A stretch of 64,000 nucleotides of DNA from MSPOR6 sp964652195 (GTDB taxonomy: Bacteria > Poribacteria > WGA-4E > WGA-3G). The first letter of the stretch is position 1, and each line of letters begins with the position of its first letter. The translations under genes were made by a program, and so were the position numbers. The notes beneath the pieces are model-generated. The model made no database searches. It was not told the origin of the DNA and worked only from the letters and a program-made list of their open reading frames with translations. The DNA lies in the NCBI GenBank assembly GCA_964652195.1, contig CAZZBB010000060.1, forward strand, positions 43,347 to 107,346, read 5' to 3'. Shown here piece after piece: positions 16,498 to 25,974 of this stretch.

Positions 16498-17568
16498 ATG
16501 AATAAAAACTCAATAGAACTACTTGAAGCGTTGACACAAGCTGACGGAATTCCCGGATTTGAGGGAGAAGTTCGAGATATTTTTCGGGATAGAGTCTCTG
16601 ATGTAGGTACTATCGGCACTGATAGATTAGGGAGCATTTATTGTACACGGGAGGGTAGTTCGAAAAGCCCGCGTATTCTGCTTGACTCACATTTAGATGA
16701 AATCGGGTTTATTGTACAAAAAATAACGGATAATGGATATATCAAATTTCTACCGCTCGGTGGATGGTGGGGACACACATTATTAGCACAAAGGGTTAAT
16801 ATCACTACAAAGAATGGTAAGGTCCCAGGAGTTGTGGGTTCAACGCCACCACACCTACTCGGAGGTGGTCGTGATAAAGTATTGGAGGTAAAAGACCTAT
16901 ATATTGATATTGGAGCAGAAAACGAAGAACAAGCAAAGGAAGAGTATGGGGTTGTACCCGGTTGTCCAATTGCCCCGTACGGTCCTTTTATGGGATTAAA
17001 AAATGAGAAATTACTTACGGCAAAAGCATTTGATAATCGTGTCGGGGTTGCACTTGTAATAGACGCATTGTTGAATCTTGACGACCATCCCAATACAGTT
17101 ATCGGTGCTGGATGTGTACAAGAAGAAATCGGATTGCGTGGGGCAAAGACATTAGCAACAAGTGTCGAACCTGATCTGGCAATTATCCTTGAGGGTCCCC
17201 CTGCTGATGATACCCCTGGAATTGATGGTGGAGTGTCAGAAGGAACACTTGGTGAAGGCGTTCAAATTCGACTGATTGATTCTTCAATGATTGTAAATCC
17301 AAAATTATCAGATTATGTGATTGAAACAGCAAAGAAGCATGAAATTCCGTATCAATTGGGTGTACGCCAATCTGGTGGAACAGATGGTGGTGCAATCCAC
17401 CAATACAGCAGAGGTGTCCCGTCTATCGTACTTGGTGTTCCAGCAAGATATATCCATAGTCATGTATCCATTATAAATGTTGATGACTATACTGCAGCGT
17501 TGGAATTGACAATGCATCTTGTCCGTGAGATAGATACATCTGTTTTTGAAGGATTCCTATTTGATTAG
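16498..17568 (+). CDS. M42 family metallo-aminopeptidase (glutamyl aminopeptidase/endoglucanase M family)
   Basis: 356 residues, the normal M42 length. Metal-binding and catalytic elements of the dinuclear family are visible in order: SHLDEIGF (first His and Asp), the PDZ-like insertion, AFDNRVGVAL (bridging Asp), QEEIGLRGA (catalytic and metal Glu), and the late ARYIHSH (second His). M42 enzymes are large cytosolic assemblies that trim N-terminal residues from peptides. ATG 16498 has AAAGGA about 7 bases upstream. It is the first gene of a plus-strand series up to tgt, but the 240-base repeat-bearing gap after it argues for separate transcription. Confidence 0.92.
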   Translation: MNKNSIELLEALTQADGIPGFEGEVRDIFRDRVSDVGTIGTDRLGSIYCTREGSSKSPRILLDSHLDEIGFIVQKITDNGYIKFLPLGGWWGHTLLAQRVNITTKNGKVPGVVGSTPPHLLGGGRDKVLEVKDLYIDIGAENEEQAKEEYGVVPGCPIAPYGPFMGLKNEKLLTAKAFDNRVGVALVIDALLNLDDHPNTVIGAGCVQEEIGLRGAKTLATSVEPDLAIILEGPPADDTPGIDGGVSEGTLGEGVQIRLIDSSMIVNPKLSDYVIETAKKHEIPYQLGVRQSGGTDGGAIHQYSRGVPSIVLGVPARYIHSHVSIINVDDYTAALELTMHLVREIDTSVFEGFLFD

Positions 17569-17618
17569 AAGATCACCTTACTTCACCTAATCCAAAATCC
17601 ATTATATACAATAACCAA

Positions 17619-17770
17619 GGTTATTTATAGTGAACATTGAAAATAATAACACAAAATCCCTGTAGGAGCGATCTCCGAATCGCGACTTAACTCAGTGATA
17701 GTCGGGAATCGGAGTTCCCTTCTACATCTCAAAATGTTCCATTAATTCAAAAGTTTACTATAAATAATCC
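17619..17770 (+). mobile_element. MITE-like element, family A, copy 3, with a nested REP palindrome
   Basis: Ends GGTTATTTATAGT and ACTATAAATAATCC are inverted repeats, and the right flank ATTAATTCAAAAGTTTACTA matches copies 1 and 2. The core is the REP-like palindrome 17661-17726 (TGTAGGAGCGATCTCCGAAT ... GGAGTTCCCTTCTACA), as if the REP had replaced or entered the family A core. Confidence 0.7.
17661..17726. repeat. REP-like palindrome nested in the MITE
   Basis: This is the same palindrome family as 8194-8257, with the two halves in the opposite order. It lies within the family A element 17619-17770. Confidence 0.65.
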
Positions 17771-17806
17771 TGTACAAAAAAGTAATCAATTGTATGGAGG
17801 AAGATA

Positions 17807-18646
17807 GTGGAAACAACCTTACCGAAAATAACATTTTGTAATCACGAGTTAAGTAAACTGGTCATTGGTGATAATCCATTTTACGGTTTCTCTCACTTTA
17901 ATCATCTTCTGTCACAACATCAAAAAGAATACAATACCCCAGAGCAGGTTGTGAAGACGTTAAAAAGGGCAGAGGAAGTGGGTATAAACGGTTGGCAAAA
18001 TAGTATTACAGTACGTTCTCAATCTGATCTCCAGCGATTTCGTGATGCAGGGGGAACGATGCATTGGTTCTGCCTGAGTTGGAGTACTGAATGGTATGAA
18101 AACCCCGATAAGGTTTTTGAGGATGTAAAACTTAATCCTATTGGAATGGCACCGCACGGAGGGGGTGTCGGACAACGATGCTTTAGAGAAAAGAAATTTG
18201 ATCTGTTGCAGGACATCCTCAAACGAATTCGTGATACGGGTGTTCTTGTTGGTTTATCGGTTCATGACCCGAAACTCCTACATATTGCTGAAGACGAAGG
18301 ATGGGATATAGATTATTATATGACTGCGCTTTATAACCTTCATGGTGGTAGTGACAAGTTCCGTGAAAAGTTTGGCTATGCCCCATTAGGAGAGATTTAC
18401 GCTCGTGAAGATCGTGATGAGATGTCCGAAGCAATTCAACGAACTGAAAAACCGTGCCTTATATTCAAAGTTCTCGCTGCAGGTAGGGTAATCGGTAGTC
18501 AACAACAGATACGGGATGAGTTTAAATTCGCCATAGAAAACTCAAAACCCAATGATGCATTGTTGCTCGGTATGTATCAGCAATTCTCTGATCAAATCGG
18601 TGAAAATGCTGCATTGATAACAGAATTATGTGCAGAATTAGAATAG
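17807..18646 (+). CDS. Hypothetical TIM-barrel-like protein
   Basis: 279 residues with alternating strand-helix character (KLVIGDNPFYGFSHF, VGINGWQNSI, VLVGLSVHDP, PCLIFKVLAAGRV) suggesting a TIM barrel; aldo/keto-reductase-like or sugar-isomerase-like folds are possible. No signal peptide and no motif I can tie to a reaction. GTG 17807 has GGAGG 6 bases upstream, which fixes the start. The aldo/keto reductase begins 42 bases after its stop, so both probably share a transcript. Exact family not recognised. Confidence 0.75.
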   Translation: METTLPKITFCNHELSKLVIGDNPFYGFSHFNHLLSQHQKEYNTPEQVVKTLKRAEEVGINGWQNSITVRSQSDLQRFRDAGGTMHWFCLSWSTEWYENPDKVFEDVKLNPIGMAPHGGGVGQRCFREKKFDLLQDILKRIRDTGVLVGLSVHDPKLLHIAEDEGWDIDYYMTALYNLHGGSDKFREKFGYAPLGEIYAREDRDEMSEAIQRTEKPCLIFKVLAAGRVIGSQQQIRDEFKFAIENSKPNDALLLGMYQQFSDQIGENAALITELCAELE

Positions 18647-18688
18647 ATGGGGTTTTGGTATACTCTCAATATTCCACGGAGACTAAGA

Positions 18689-19672
18689 ATGGAAATGCGT
18701 CCATGTGGTAAGAGCGAAATTGAGATTTCCCCAATGGGAATCGGGTGTTGGTCTTATGGAGGTGGAGACTACTGGGGACCACAAGCACAGACTGATGTAA
18801 CCGCTGTAGCACACGCAGCATTGGATGCCGGGATTAACTTCTTTGATACTGCGGAAGGTTACAACGAAGGACGAAGTGAAGAAGCAATCGGAATCGCTTT
18901 GAAAGGTAGACGGCACGAAGCTGTCATTGGTACGAAGATTGGAACACCAGATCCATCAATAATACGTGAACGGTGTGAAGCAAGTCTAAAACGATTACAG
19001 ACAGATTATATAGACATTTACATGATTCACTGGCACCACGATGAATTTGCCATTGAAGATAGCATGGCAGAATTAGTCAAATTACGTGAGGACGGTCTTA
19101 TTCGTGCTATCGGTGTTTGCAACTTTGGGGTAGCACAACTGAGTGCAGCACTTAACACTGGAACTGAAGTTATAACGAATCAATTATGCTACAACCTACT
19201 ATCACGTGGAATTGAGGTGGAACTTCTACCATTATGTCAAAAATATGATCTCGGCATTTTGGGGTACATGCCTCTATTACAAGGTTTATTGACAGGAAAA
19301 TACAAAAGTGCTGATGAACTTCCACCTGTTCATTCCCGCTTTCGCCATTTTAGTAATGATCGTCCCTTGGCAAAACATGGTGAACAGGGAGCAGAGCAGG
19401 AAGTATTTGCTACATTAGAAGGTATCCGAAAGATCGCAGAAACAGAACAGATTCCAATGAGTCAACTTGCTATTGCATGGACATTGGCAAAACAGGGAAT
19501 TACATGCATGCTTGTTGGTACACGGAATACCGATGAATTGAATATGAACTTACGTGTTTTTGAATATTCACCTGAGGTGAGTGTCATTAAAGAACTTGAT
19601 AGATTAACTTTACCACTCTTAAAGAAAATGGGTACAAATCTGGATTATTTCCTGGGTAAAAGAACTCGATAG
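18689..19672 (+). CDS. Aldo/keto reductase
   Basis: About 327 residues. The catalytic tetrad is recognisable: Asp and Tyr in FFDTAEGYNEG, Lys in AVIGTKIG, His in YMIHWHHDE. The cofactor-binding end has GTRNTDELNMNL near the C-terminus, where this family contacts NADP(H). ATG 18689 is chosen over 18647 because CGGAG lies 7 bases upstream and the protein then begins EMRPCGKSEIEISPMGIGCW, the usual family start. It follows the TIM-barrel-like gene closely and precedes two PhyH genes, which suggests a small-molecule oxidation/reduction role; the substrate is unknown. Confidence 0.92.
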   Translation: MEMRPCGKSEIEISPMGIGCWSYGGGDYWGPQAQTDVTAVAHAALDAGINFFDTAEGYNEGRSEEAIGIALKGRRHEAVIGTKIGTPDPSIIRERCEASLKRLQTDYIDIYMIHWHHDEFAIEDSMAELVKLREDGLIRAIGVCNFGVAQLSAALNTGTEVITNQLCYNLLSRGIEVELLPLCQKYDLGILGYMPLLQGLLTGKYKSADELPPVHSRFRHFSNDRPLAKHGEQGAEQEVFATLEGIRKIAETEQIPMSQLAIAWTLAKQGITCMLVGTRNTDELNMNLRVFEYSPEVSVIKELDRLTLPLLKKMGTNLDYFLGKRTR

Positions 19673-19717
19673 CTTGTATAAATGTGATTACAATCACTTT
19701 AAATAAAGGATATTCTT

Positions 19718-20608
19718 ATGGCTGAACAGATAGGCATCAAATTCAATAAAGATTTAGGTAATCCGATGGCAAAATCTGCCTCGGATATTACCACAACAAA
19801 TGCTGATGGAAAACCGATTACGCCTTTGACACAAGAACAAAAATACCTGTTTGACAAAAACGGGTGGCTCTTAGTTCCCGGTGTATTGACAGAGTCAGAA
19901 ATAGAGGAAATGCGTGATCACTGCTACCGTCTCAAACACGAACCTGAATCAATTCAAGACATTCACCGTTCTACTTACGGTGGTCCTTTAGAGAAGCTAA
20001 TTGATCATCCGGTTGTTGTTGCGTATGGAAACGAATTTCTCGCATCCCCATACCTCGCATCTGAAGAATGCTACGGTTTCCGTATGGAGATGAGTTTCTT
20101 GGCATTACGTTCTACAGAAGACGACCCACCTTTCTCCTTTAGTGCACATAACGGGAACGGACTCCATCGCATATCTGGTGATTGCCATGAATATCAATGC
20201 CTACCCGGACAAGCATTCAGCGGATTGACACGAGTCGTATGGGAGCTTAATCCCGTAGGAAAAGAGGATGGTGGAACGATGTTCATTACCGGTAGCCACA
20301 AAGCAGCATATCCTGCACCTGAAGTAGCACGAACACAGGAATGGGACTATTGGGATACATATTCATGTCCTGCAGGATCTGTAATAATCTTTACGGAGGC
20401 AATTACACATAGCGGACAAGCGTGGAAAAATCCTGATAACGACCGAGTTGCAGTTTTTAACGCATATAACTCGGTTGATAGACGATGGTCACTTTCTCGA
20501 CCCCCACAAGCACTCCTTGAAACAATGCCATCCAAACGGCAAACACTATTTCGTGATGCGTTTGTAAAGGGTAATGTAACAGGCACATCTTTTGAAATGT
20601 CTTTGTAA
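19718..20608 (+). CDS. PhyH (phytanoyl-CoA dioxygenase) family protein, atypical iron site
   Basis: 296 residues with the PhyH double-stranded beta-helix pattern: YLFDKNGWLLVPGVLTESEI near the start, DGGTMFITGSHKAAY, PAGSVIIFTEAITHSG (probable distal His) and an Arg in NDRVAVF that could bind 2-oxoglutarate. The proximal HxD ligand pair normally seen (WHxD) is not evident; the matching region reads LHRISGDCHEYQ. This may be a subfamily with altered ligands or a non-catalytic member. ATG 19718 has AAAGGA 8 bases upstream. A second PhyH gene follows after a family B MITE. Confidence 0.85.
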   Translation: MAEQIGIKFNKDLGNPMAKSASDITTTNADGKPITPLTQEQKYLFDKNGWLLVPGVLTESEIEEMRDHCYRLKHEPESIQDIHRSTYGGPLEKLIDHPVVVAYGNEFLASPYLASEECYGFRMEMSFLALRSTEDDPPFSFSAHNGNGLHRISGDCHEYQCLPGQAFSGLTRVVWELNPVGKEDGGTMFITGSHKAAYPAPEVARTQEWDYWDTYSCPAGSVIIFTEAITHSGQAWKNPDNDRVAVFNAYNSVDRRWSLSRPPQALLETMPSKRQTLFRDAFVKGNVTGTSFEMSL

Positions 20609-20629
20609 TAGATACGATAGTTTGAAGTA

Positions 20630-20745
20630 ATACCATTTCTGATTATTAAAGTCTCTTAACTGGTAGCATAAACTTCCAGTTTGTGCAGTATTTCAAGACA
20701 TGCTTAACAACTGTTCACGGGATAAACATTTTTAGAAATGGTATA
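20630..20745 (+). mobile_element. MITE-like element, family B, copy 2
   Basis: ATACCATTTCTGATTATTAA at the left and TTTAGAAATGGTATAA at the right are inverted ends shared with 10371-10486 and 62191-62306; the centre keeps GTAGCATAAACTT.CAGTTTGTG. Its right end reaches the ribosome-binding site of the next gene. Confidence 0.7.
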
Positions 20746-20755
20746 AGGATTAGAT

Positions 20756-21580
20756 ATGACACCAAAACAACGCTACTTATTTGATGTAACCGGGTATCTT
20801 CATTTGGAGAATGTAATCACAGGAGATGCATTGGCTGAAGCATCTGTAGCGGTTGATAGATATATTACAACACCACCTGATGAATTACCTCCTGGATTTG
20901 AACAGAAGGGATTACATCAACACGGATTCGCTTTTGATAAATCCCTTGAATGTCTAACGATGCATTCTGCACTTTGGCCGATAATTAAGGAACTCACAGA
21001 TAACCAACCTCGGTTTGGAAGAGGGTCACTTAAACACGACAAACATGATTTATGGCAGGCAGGAGAAAACGCACATGTAAATCCGGGTGGACTGCATTGC
21101 GCACGTGATGATTATGGATGGTATAGCACACGTTACGAGGCAAACAACGGACATATATACTGCGATAACTTCGTCTGTTTTCCATATTTTACGGATGTGT
21201 ATCCGGGAGATGGGGGACTAATTGTAATTCCCGGTTCACATAAAAGTGAGTTCGATAGACCGAAGCAGCTTTTAACACTTGATGAAGCAGATGGTATTGA
21301 TCCTATCGATGATCCTGTATTTGTAAATATCACCCCGAAGGCAGGAGATATTGTGATTATTTCTGAACTGCTTACACATGGTGTATTGCGATGGAAACCG
21401 AAAAATAGAGACAGAAGGTTTCTTGTATTTCGATATTTCCCACAATTCTCTGGAACACATAACCTACCACAACCAATACTGGATCGATTATCACCAGAGA
21501 CGTTGGAATTAGTTGCATCTGAACCGTATGGTCACATTAAAGAAATCGTGAAGCAGGATCAGGTTACACTAACAGTTTAG
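20756..21580 (+). CDS. PhyH family protein
   Basis: 274 residues of PhyH type: QRYLFDVTGYLHLENVI at the start, YPGDGGLIVIPGSHKSEF, then GDIVIISELLTHGVLRW (distal His) and RDRRFLVFRYFP (possible 2-oxoglutarate Arg). The proximal iron-ligand region reads GGLHCARDDYGW rather than a clear HxD, as in a PhyH subgroup seen in marine bacteria; catalysis is likely but not assured. ATG 20756 has AAGGA 6 bases upstream, right at the edge of the family B element, so the insertion defines the 5' leader. tgt begins 36 bases downstream. Confidence 0.87.
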   Translation: MTPKQRYLFDVTGYLHLENVITGDALAEASVAVDRYITTPPDELPPGFEQKGLHQHGFAFDKSLECLTMHSALWPIIKELTDNQPRFGRGSLKHDKHDLWQAGENAHVNPGGLHCARDDYGWYSTRYEANNGHIYCDNFVCFPYFTDVYPGDGGLIVIPGSHKSEFDRPKQLLTLDEADGIDPIDDPVFVNITPKAGDIVIISELLTHGVLRWKPKNRDRRFLVFRYFPQFSGTHNLPQPILDRLSPETLELVASEPYGHIKEIVKQDQVTLTV

Positions 21581-21616
21581 GAATTTCGTGCATACCTACT
21601 CCTATGAATAGCTACG

Positions 21617-22771
21617 ATGGAATCAAACCAAAATCCATATACTCTGATACACAAAGATAAGAATACAGAAGCGCGTATTGGAACACTTCAGACAAGCCAC
21701 GGGGTAGTGAATACCCCTATTTTTATGCCTGTTGGTACGCGTGGCACTGTGAAAGCGTGTACACCTGAGACGTTAACAGACCATATTCAGGCAGAAATAA
21801 TCCTCGCAAATACCTACCACCTTTACCTACGTCCAGGACATGAAGTCGTACAAGAAGCAGGTGGTTTGCATAAGTTCATGGGATGGGACAAACCCATTCT
21901 AACGGACAGTGGAGGCTTTCAAGTCTTTAGTCTTGGTCCGTTACGGAAGATAACAGAGGAAGGGGTTGAATTTCGTTCACCTATAGACGGTACAGAACGT
22001 TTTATTAGTCCAGAACGTTCAATTGAAATACAGAATGCACTCGGTGCTGATATCATCATGATATTTGATGAATGTCCTGCATTACCTAACGAATACGACT
22101 ATCTCAAGAATTCTATGGAGATGACACTACGTTGGGCAGAACGAAGTAAAAACGCACATCAGAATCCAGATCAGCTGTTATTTGGCATTGTGCAGGGTGG
22201 CATGGAACGCGACCTTCGTCAAACAAGTGTTAAAGGGACAGTGTCGATTGACTTCCCGGGTTATGCTATCGGTGGCTTGAGCGTTGGTGAAGAAAAGGAT
22301 TTGATGTATGAGATGCTGGAATACACCGCACCACTCCTACCAGAAGATAAACCGCGTTACTTGATGGGGGTCGGAACTCCTGAAGATTTGGTGTATGGTG
22401 TCCATTGTGGAATTGATATGTTTGACTGTGTGATGCCAACACGGAATGCACGTAATGGCTCACTGTTTACATCTGAAGGTATTGTCAGAATACGTAATTC
22501 TAAATATACGCGGGACTTTAGTCCTCTTGATCCAAATTGCACTTGCTATACTTGCCAGAATTTTACGCGTGCTTATCTCCGGCATCTGCATGTTGAAAAT
22601 GAGATTCTTGGGTCTCAACTCCACACCTTACACAACTTGCATTTTTATCTCAGTCTGATGCGTGGTATTCGACGTGCAGTCTGTGATGGTAGTTTTGCAT
22701 CCCTGGCATCCGATGAACCGGATATTGGTGCATTGGTAGGGTTAGGACAGACTACCGAAAATATAGATTAG
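21617..22771 (+). CDS. tgt: Queuine/preQ1 tRNA-ribosyltransferase
   Basis: 384 residues, the usual bacterial TGT length. It exchanges G34 of GUN-anticodon tRNAs for preQ1. Visible are TPIFMPVGTRGTVKA, NTYHLYLRPG, the substrate-binding DSGGFQVFS, QGG in FGIVQGGMERDLR, the nucleophilic Asp in GIDMFDCVMPTRNARNG, and the zinc site CTCYTC with a later His in LHTLHNLHFY. The start ATG 21617 has no strong Shine-Dalgarno sequence and follows a PhyH gene by 36 bases. No other queuosine gene is nearby. Confidence 0.97.
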   Translation: MESNQNPYTLIHKDKNTEARIGTLQTSHGVVNTPIFMPVGTRGTVKACTPETLTDHIQAEIILANTYHLYLRPGHEVVQEAGGLHKFMGWDKPILTDSGGFQVFSLGPLRKITEEGVEFRSPIDGTERFISPERSIEIQNALGADIIMIFDECPALPNEYDYLKNSMEMTLRWAERSKNAHQNPDQLLFGIVQGGMERDLRQTSVKGTVSIDFPGYAIGGLSVGEEKDLMYEMLEYTAPLLPEDKPRYLMGVGTPEDLVYGVHCGIDMFDCVMPTRNARNGSLFTSEGIVRIRNSKYTRDFSPLDPNCTCYTCQNFTRAYLRHLHVENEILGSQLHTLHNLHFYLSLMRGIRRAVCDGSFASLASDEPDIGALVGLGQTTENID

Positions 22772-22810
22772 GGTTGATTATGATATGTGTCTATTTAAAA
22801 TCTGCCTATG

Positions 22811-24697
22811 TTAGTCATCTGTAGGATTGGTAAGATAAGCAATATCCCACAAAAAAATAGTGCCTTCCCAACCACCACTTGCGAGTATACTCCCATCCTC
22901 ATTAAAAGCAACAGTCTTGATATCATCCTTATGTGCATTGAATGTTTCGATTATTACCCCAGATGCAATGTGCAAAATATGTACCTTTCTGTTTCTGGTT
23001 GAAATTGCCATTAGCGCACCATTCGGACTGAAGACCATCTCATTGATATCATTTCTAGACTTATAAAGTTTGGATTTATGCGTACCTGTGTCCACATTCC
23101 ACAGGTGAATTGTGTTATCATCATGTAAACTTGCAAGGTTTTTTCCATTCGGACTAAAGGTAATGTGATATACAGATTGTGTCTTTTGCTTGAGTGTATC
23201 CATAAGTTCACCAGAAACGGGATCCCATAAATGAATTAACCCGTCAACCGCAGCACTTGCAAGTGTTTCCCCATCGGAACTGAAGGCAACACTTAACACC
23301 CGAGATGTATGTTCTTTAAGACTATACAACTGATTCCCTGTTTTCGTATTCCACATACGAACAGTACCGTCGGAGTTTCCACTGACAATTACATCTCCAT
23401 CAGGACTAAAAGCAACACAATAGAGTGATTCCACTGGCACCTTAATTACTTTGATCTGTTCCCCCGATGTGGTATCCCAGAGACGAAGAGTTGAGTCATT
23501 CCCCGCGCTGGCAAGGGTATTGCTATCATTGCTAAAATCAACACCATATACATAACTAAATCTATGTCCAGTGAGAGAATTCTTGTTTTTACCTGATGTA
23601 ACCTCCCAAAGATGGACCTTGTTATCACTATTTCCGCTTGCCATTGTCTTTCCATCTGGACTAAATGCAAGACTAAAAACGGAACCTATATGTCCAATGT
23701 AAGTATGTATGATCTCTCCAGAAGCAGCTCCCCAAATTCGTATTGTTCCATCTTGACCTCCACTCGTTATGCTTCTAAAATCTGGACTAAACGCAACATC
23801 ATTAATATGTGCATCATGTTCTGTGAAAGTCGTTAACTCTTCACCTTTGGCTACATCCCACGTACGTATGGTATTATCATAACTTCCACTTGCAAGTATA
23901 TTTCCATCCATACTGAAGGTGACACTATTGACCCAATGGGAATGACCAGTGAGAGTGTTCTTTGTTTCTCCAGTGGTTGTGTCCCATAAGCGGATAGTCG
24001 TGTCTGAACCACCACTTGCTAAAGTACTTCCATCCGGATTATAGACTACCGAAATAACAGAACCGATGTGTCCATCAAGTGTCTGTATATGTTCACCTGA
24101 TACCCAATCCCAAAGACGAATAGTTCCATCTGTGCTACCGCTTGCAAGTGTAAACGTATTGGGTTTGAAAGCAATACTTGGAACAAAACCTTTGTGCCCT
24201 TTAAGAGTCATCTTTTTTTGACGAGTAGTTAAGTCCCATAAGAAGATTTTTCCCTCCGTATTGCTGGCTGCGAGAGTGTTTCCATCCGGACTAAAGGCAA
24301 GACTTCCAACTTGTAATTTGTGGCCAACGAGTTCTTGTACATGTTCTCCTGTGACAGCATCCCAAAAATGGATTACCCCCGAACTATCACCACTGGCAAG
24401 AATGTTCCCATCTGGATTATAGGCAAGGCAGTCAACTCTACCACGGTGTTTAGTAAGGAAATGTACTTCTTCATGGGTTCTTGAATTATATATCCATATA
24501 CCGATAGAGGTTGCTACCGCTAAACGCATGCCATTAGGAGAATATTCCATATCAGTGATTGTACCTTTCCCTATCCGGGCTATAGCTTTTTCAGGTAAAT
24601 CCCATTTTGTATATTCTTGGGCATAAGTAATCTGTGTGTATTGAAATATAAAAAAGAATAACAAGTTTAGTGTTGTAATATTGTATAGTTTTTTCAT
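22811..24697 (-). CDS. Exported WD40-repeat protein (about 14 repeats)
   Basis: 628 residues: a signal peptide (about 1-26, FFFIFQYTQITYAQ) and then essentially only WD40 repeats of about 42 residues, with units such as GHKLQVGSLAFSPDGNTLAA and GTIRLWD-type ends, from about 45 to 620. Fourteen repeats would form two seven-bladed propellers with no enzymatic domain visible. Such eukaryote-like repeat proteins are typical of Poribacteria and are thought to mediate protein contacts outside the cytoplasm. ATG 24697 has AAGGA 9 bases upstream. It is convergent with tgt. The repeats are similar enough at DNA level to allow recombination. Confidence 0.93.
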   Translation of the reverse strand: MKKLYNITTLNLLFFFIFQYTQITYAQEYTKWDLPEKAIARIGKGTITDMEYSPNGMRLAVATSIGIWIYNSRTHEEVHFLTKHRGRVDCLAYNPDGNILASGDSSGVIHFWDAVTGEHVQELVGHKLQVGSLAFSPDGNTLAASNTEGKIFLWDLTTRQKKMTLKGHKGFVPSIAFKPNTFTLASGSTDGTIRLWDWVSGEHIQTLDGHIGSVISVVYNPDGSTLASGGSDTTIRLWDTTTGETKNTLTGHSHWVNSVTFSMDGNILASGSYDNTIRTWDVAKGEELTTFTEHDAHINDVAFSPDFRSITSGGQDGTIRIWGAASGEIIHTYIGHIGSVFSLAFSPDGKTMASGNSDNKVHLWEVTSGKNKNSLTGHRFSYVYGVDFSNDSNTLASAGNDSTLRLWDTTSGEQIKVIKVPVESLYCVAFSPDGDVIVSGNSDGTVRMWNTKTGNQLYSLKEHTSRVLSVAFSSDGETLASAAVDGLIHLWDPVSGELMDTLKQKTQSVYHITFSPNGKNLASLHDDNTIHLWNVDTGTHKSKLYKSRNDINEMVFSPNGALMAISTRNRKVHILHIASGVIIETFNAHKDDIKTVAFNEDGSILASGGWEGTIFLWDIAYLTNPTDD

Positions 24698-25024
24698 GTT
24701 TGTAATTCCTTATTTGATAAGACGATAGAACTGGTATTGGCAATGTATATACCGATTTCCATGCTGACTTGTTGCTAATTTGAATTCTTTTGGAAATATC
24801 TTTGAAGGAGTTAAGAGTGAGTAATTATAGTTGAAATATTGTGTATGTTCTTGGTTTTGAATATTAAGTGCTAAAGTGTACCGTAAACTATTACAGTGTG
24901 AAAGGAATTAGAATTGAATCGTTTGTGTAACAATTTATCTCATTTATACCATTAATTTCTATTTCAGAGTAGTTAATAAATCTGGTTCTGTTTGGAAACC
25001 GAACATACCGTGTGTAGAGTATAA
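24698..25024. other. Intergenic region, no gene seen
   Basis: About 330 bases of AT-rich DNA upstream of the WD40 gene and downstream of the ABC ATPase gene. An AAGGAG with a GTG (about 24804-24818) is followed after five codons by a stop, so no peptide is called. No repeat or convincing terminator seen. Confidence 0.5.
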
Positions 25025-25954
25025 CTATCCAACTAAGTATTTGAATACAGCAGACAGGTTGTCATCGGGTGAGTAGAGTTGAGATATGTGCAATTCATTC
25101 TCAATGATGATTTGGGGGAGTCGCGCATAAAAAGCGTCAGGTTTCGCAGTTTCAATTATCACATCACCGGGTTGATTTCCAAAGGTAACACTCAGTATAT
25201 CTTCATAGATAAGACACGTTTGAGCAAGTCTACGTGGGTCATCTGCACTCAAGTAGACCTTATGCGGGTGTTCATCAATCAATTCTCGTATATCGGAGAT
25301 ATTACCCTCTGCGAGGATGCGTCCTTGATGGATCAAGAGAATCGTCTGTGTTATTGCTTCAATTTCATACAGGATATGGCTTGAAACTAACATACTTATT
25401 CCTTGCTCCGCAAGTTTGGAGATTAATTCCATGACATGTCGTCTTCCAATTGGATCAAGTCCGGTGAGGGGTTCGTCTAAGAATAGAATTTCAGGTTCAT
25501 GTACCAACGCTTGTGCCAGTTTAATACGTTGCCGCATCCCTTTGCTGTAGGATCCAATAGGTTTTTCTGCTGCAGGCAACATATCAACGGTTTTAAGCAC
25601 GTTAGTTGTTTTTTCGTGTGCTTCACCTTTATCATATCCACTTAACGTAGCGAAAAACATTATGAACTCAAAACCCCTCATAAATTGGTATGCAATTTCA
25701 ATATCTGGACAGTATCCAACACGTCGTGTTAATTCGAAATTGTTCCAAACAGATTCATTCAAGACTGTAATGTTACCTTGATTGGGTTTAAGTTGACCCG
25801 TCATTAATTTTAGCAAAGTCGTTTTTCCAGCCCCATTAGGGCCGAGTAAACCCGTGATTCCGGGGTATACTTTTAATGTGACATCATTTACACCCATCAC
25901 CTCACCATACCATTTGGACAGATTTTCTGCTTGAACTATAACAGAATCATTCAT
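25025..25954 (-). CDS. ABC transporter ATP-binding protein
   Basis: 309 residues of the ABC-2/NatA/GldA type: Walker A GPNGAGKTTL (about 36-45), a signature region SYSKGMRQRIKLAQAL, Walker B ILFLDEPLTGLDP, and the H-loop SSHI. The C-terminal 80 residues form the extra domain typical of this subgroup. ATG 25954 is 20 bases after the PfkB gene. No ABC permease is next to it; the nearest membrane protein in the operon is the 657-residue protein at 26947, so the ATPase may work with that or with a permease elsewhere. Confidence 0.93.
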   Translation of the reverse strand: MNDSVIVQAENLSKWYGEVMGVNDVTLKVYPGITGLLGPNGAGKTTLLKLMTGQLKPNQGNITVLNESVWNNFELTRRVGYCPDIEIAYQFMRGFEFIMFFATLSGYDKGEAHEKTTNVLKTVDMLPAAEKPIGSYSKGMRQRIKLAQALVHEPEILFLDEPLTGLDPIGRRHVMELISKLAEQGISMLVSSHILYEIEAITQTILLIHQGRILAEGNISDIRELIDEHPHKVYLSADDPRRLAQTCLIYEDILSVTFGNQPGDVIIETAKPDAFYARLPQIIIENELHISQLYSPDDNLSAVFKYLVG

Positions 25955-25974
25955 ATTGTAATCCTATTTCTACT

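Noticed and set aside
23446..23836. Open frames on both strands within the WD40 gene
   Set aside because: They are shadows produced by the repeated DNA of the WD40 units.
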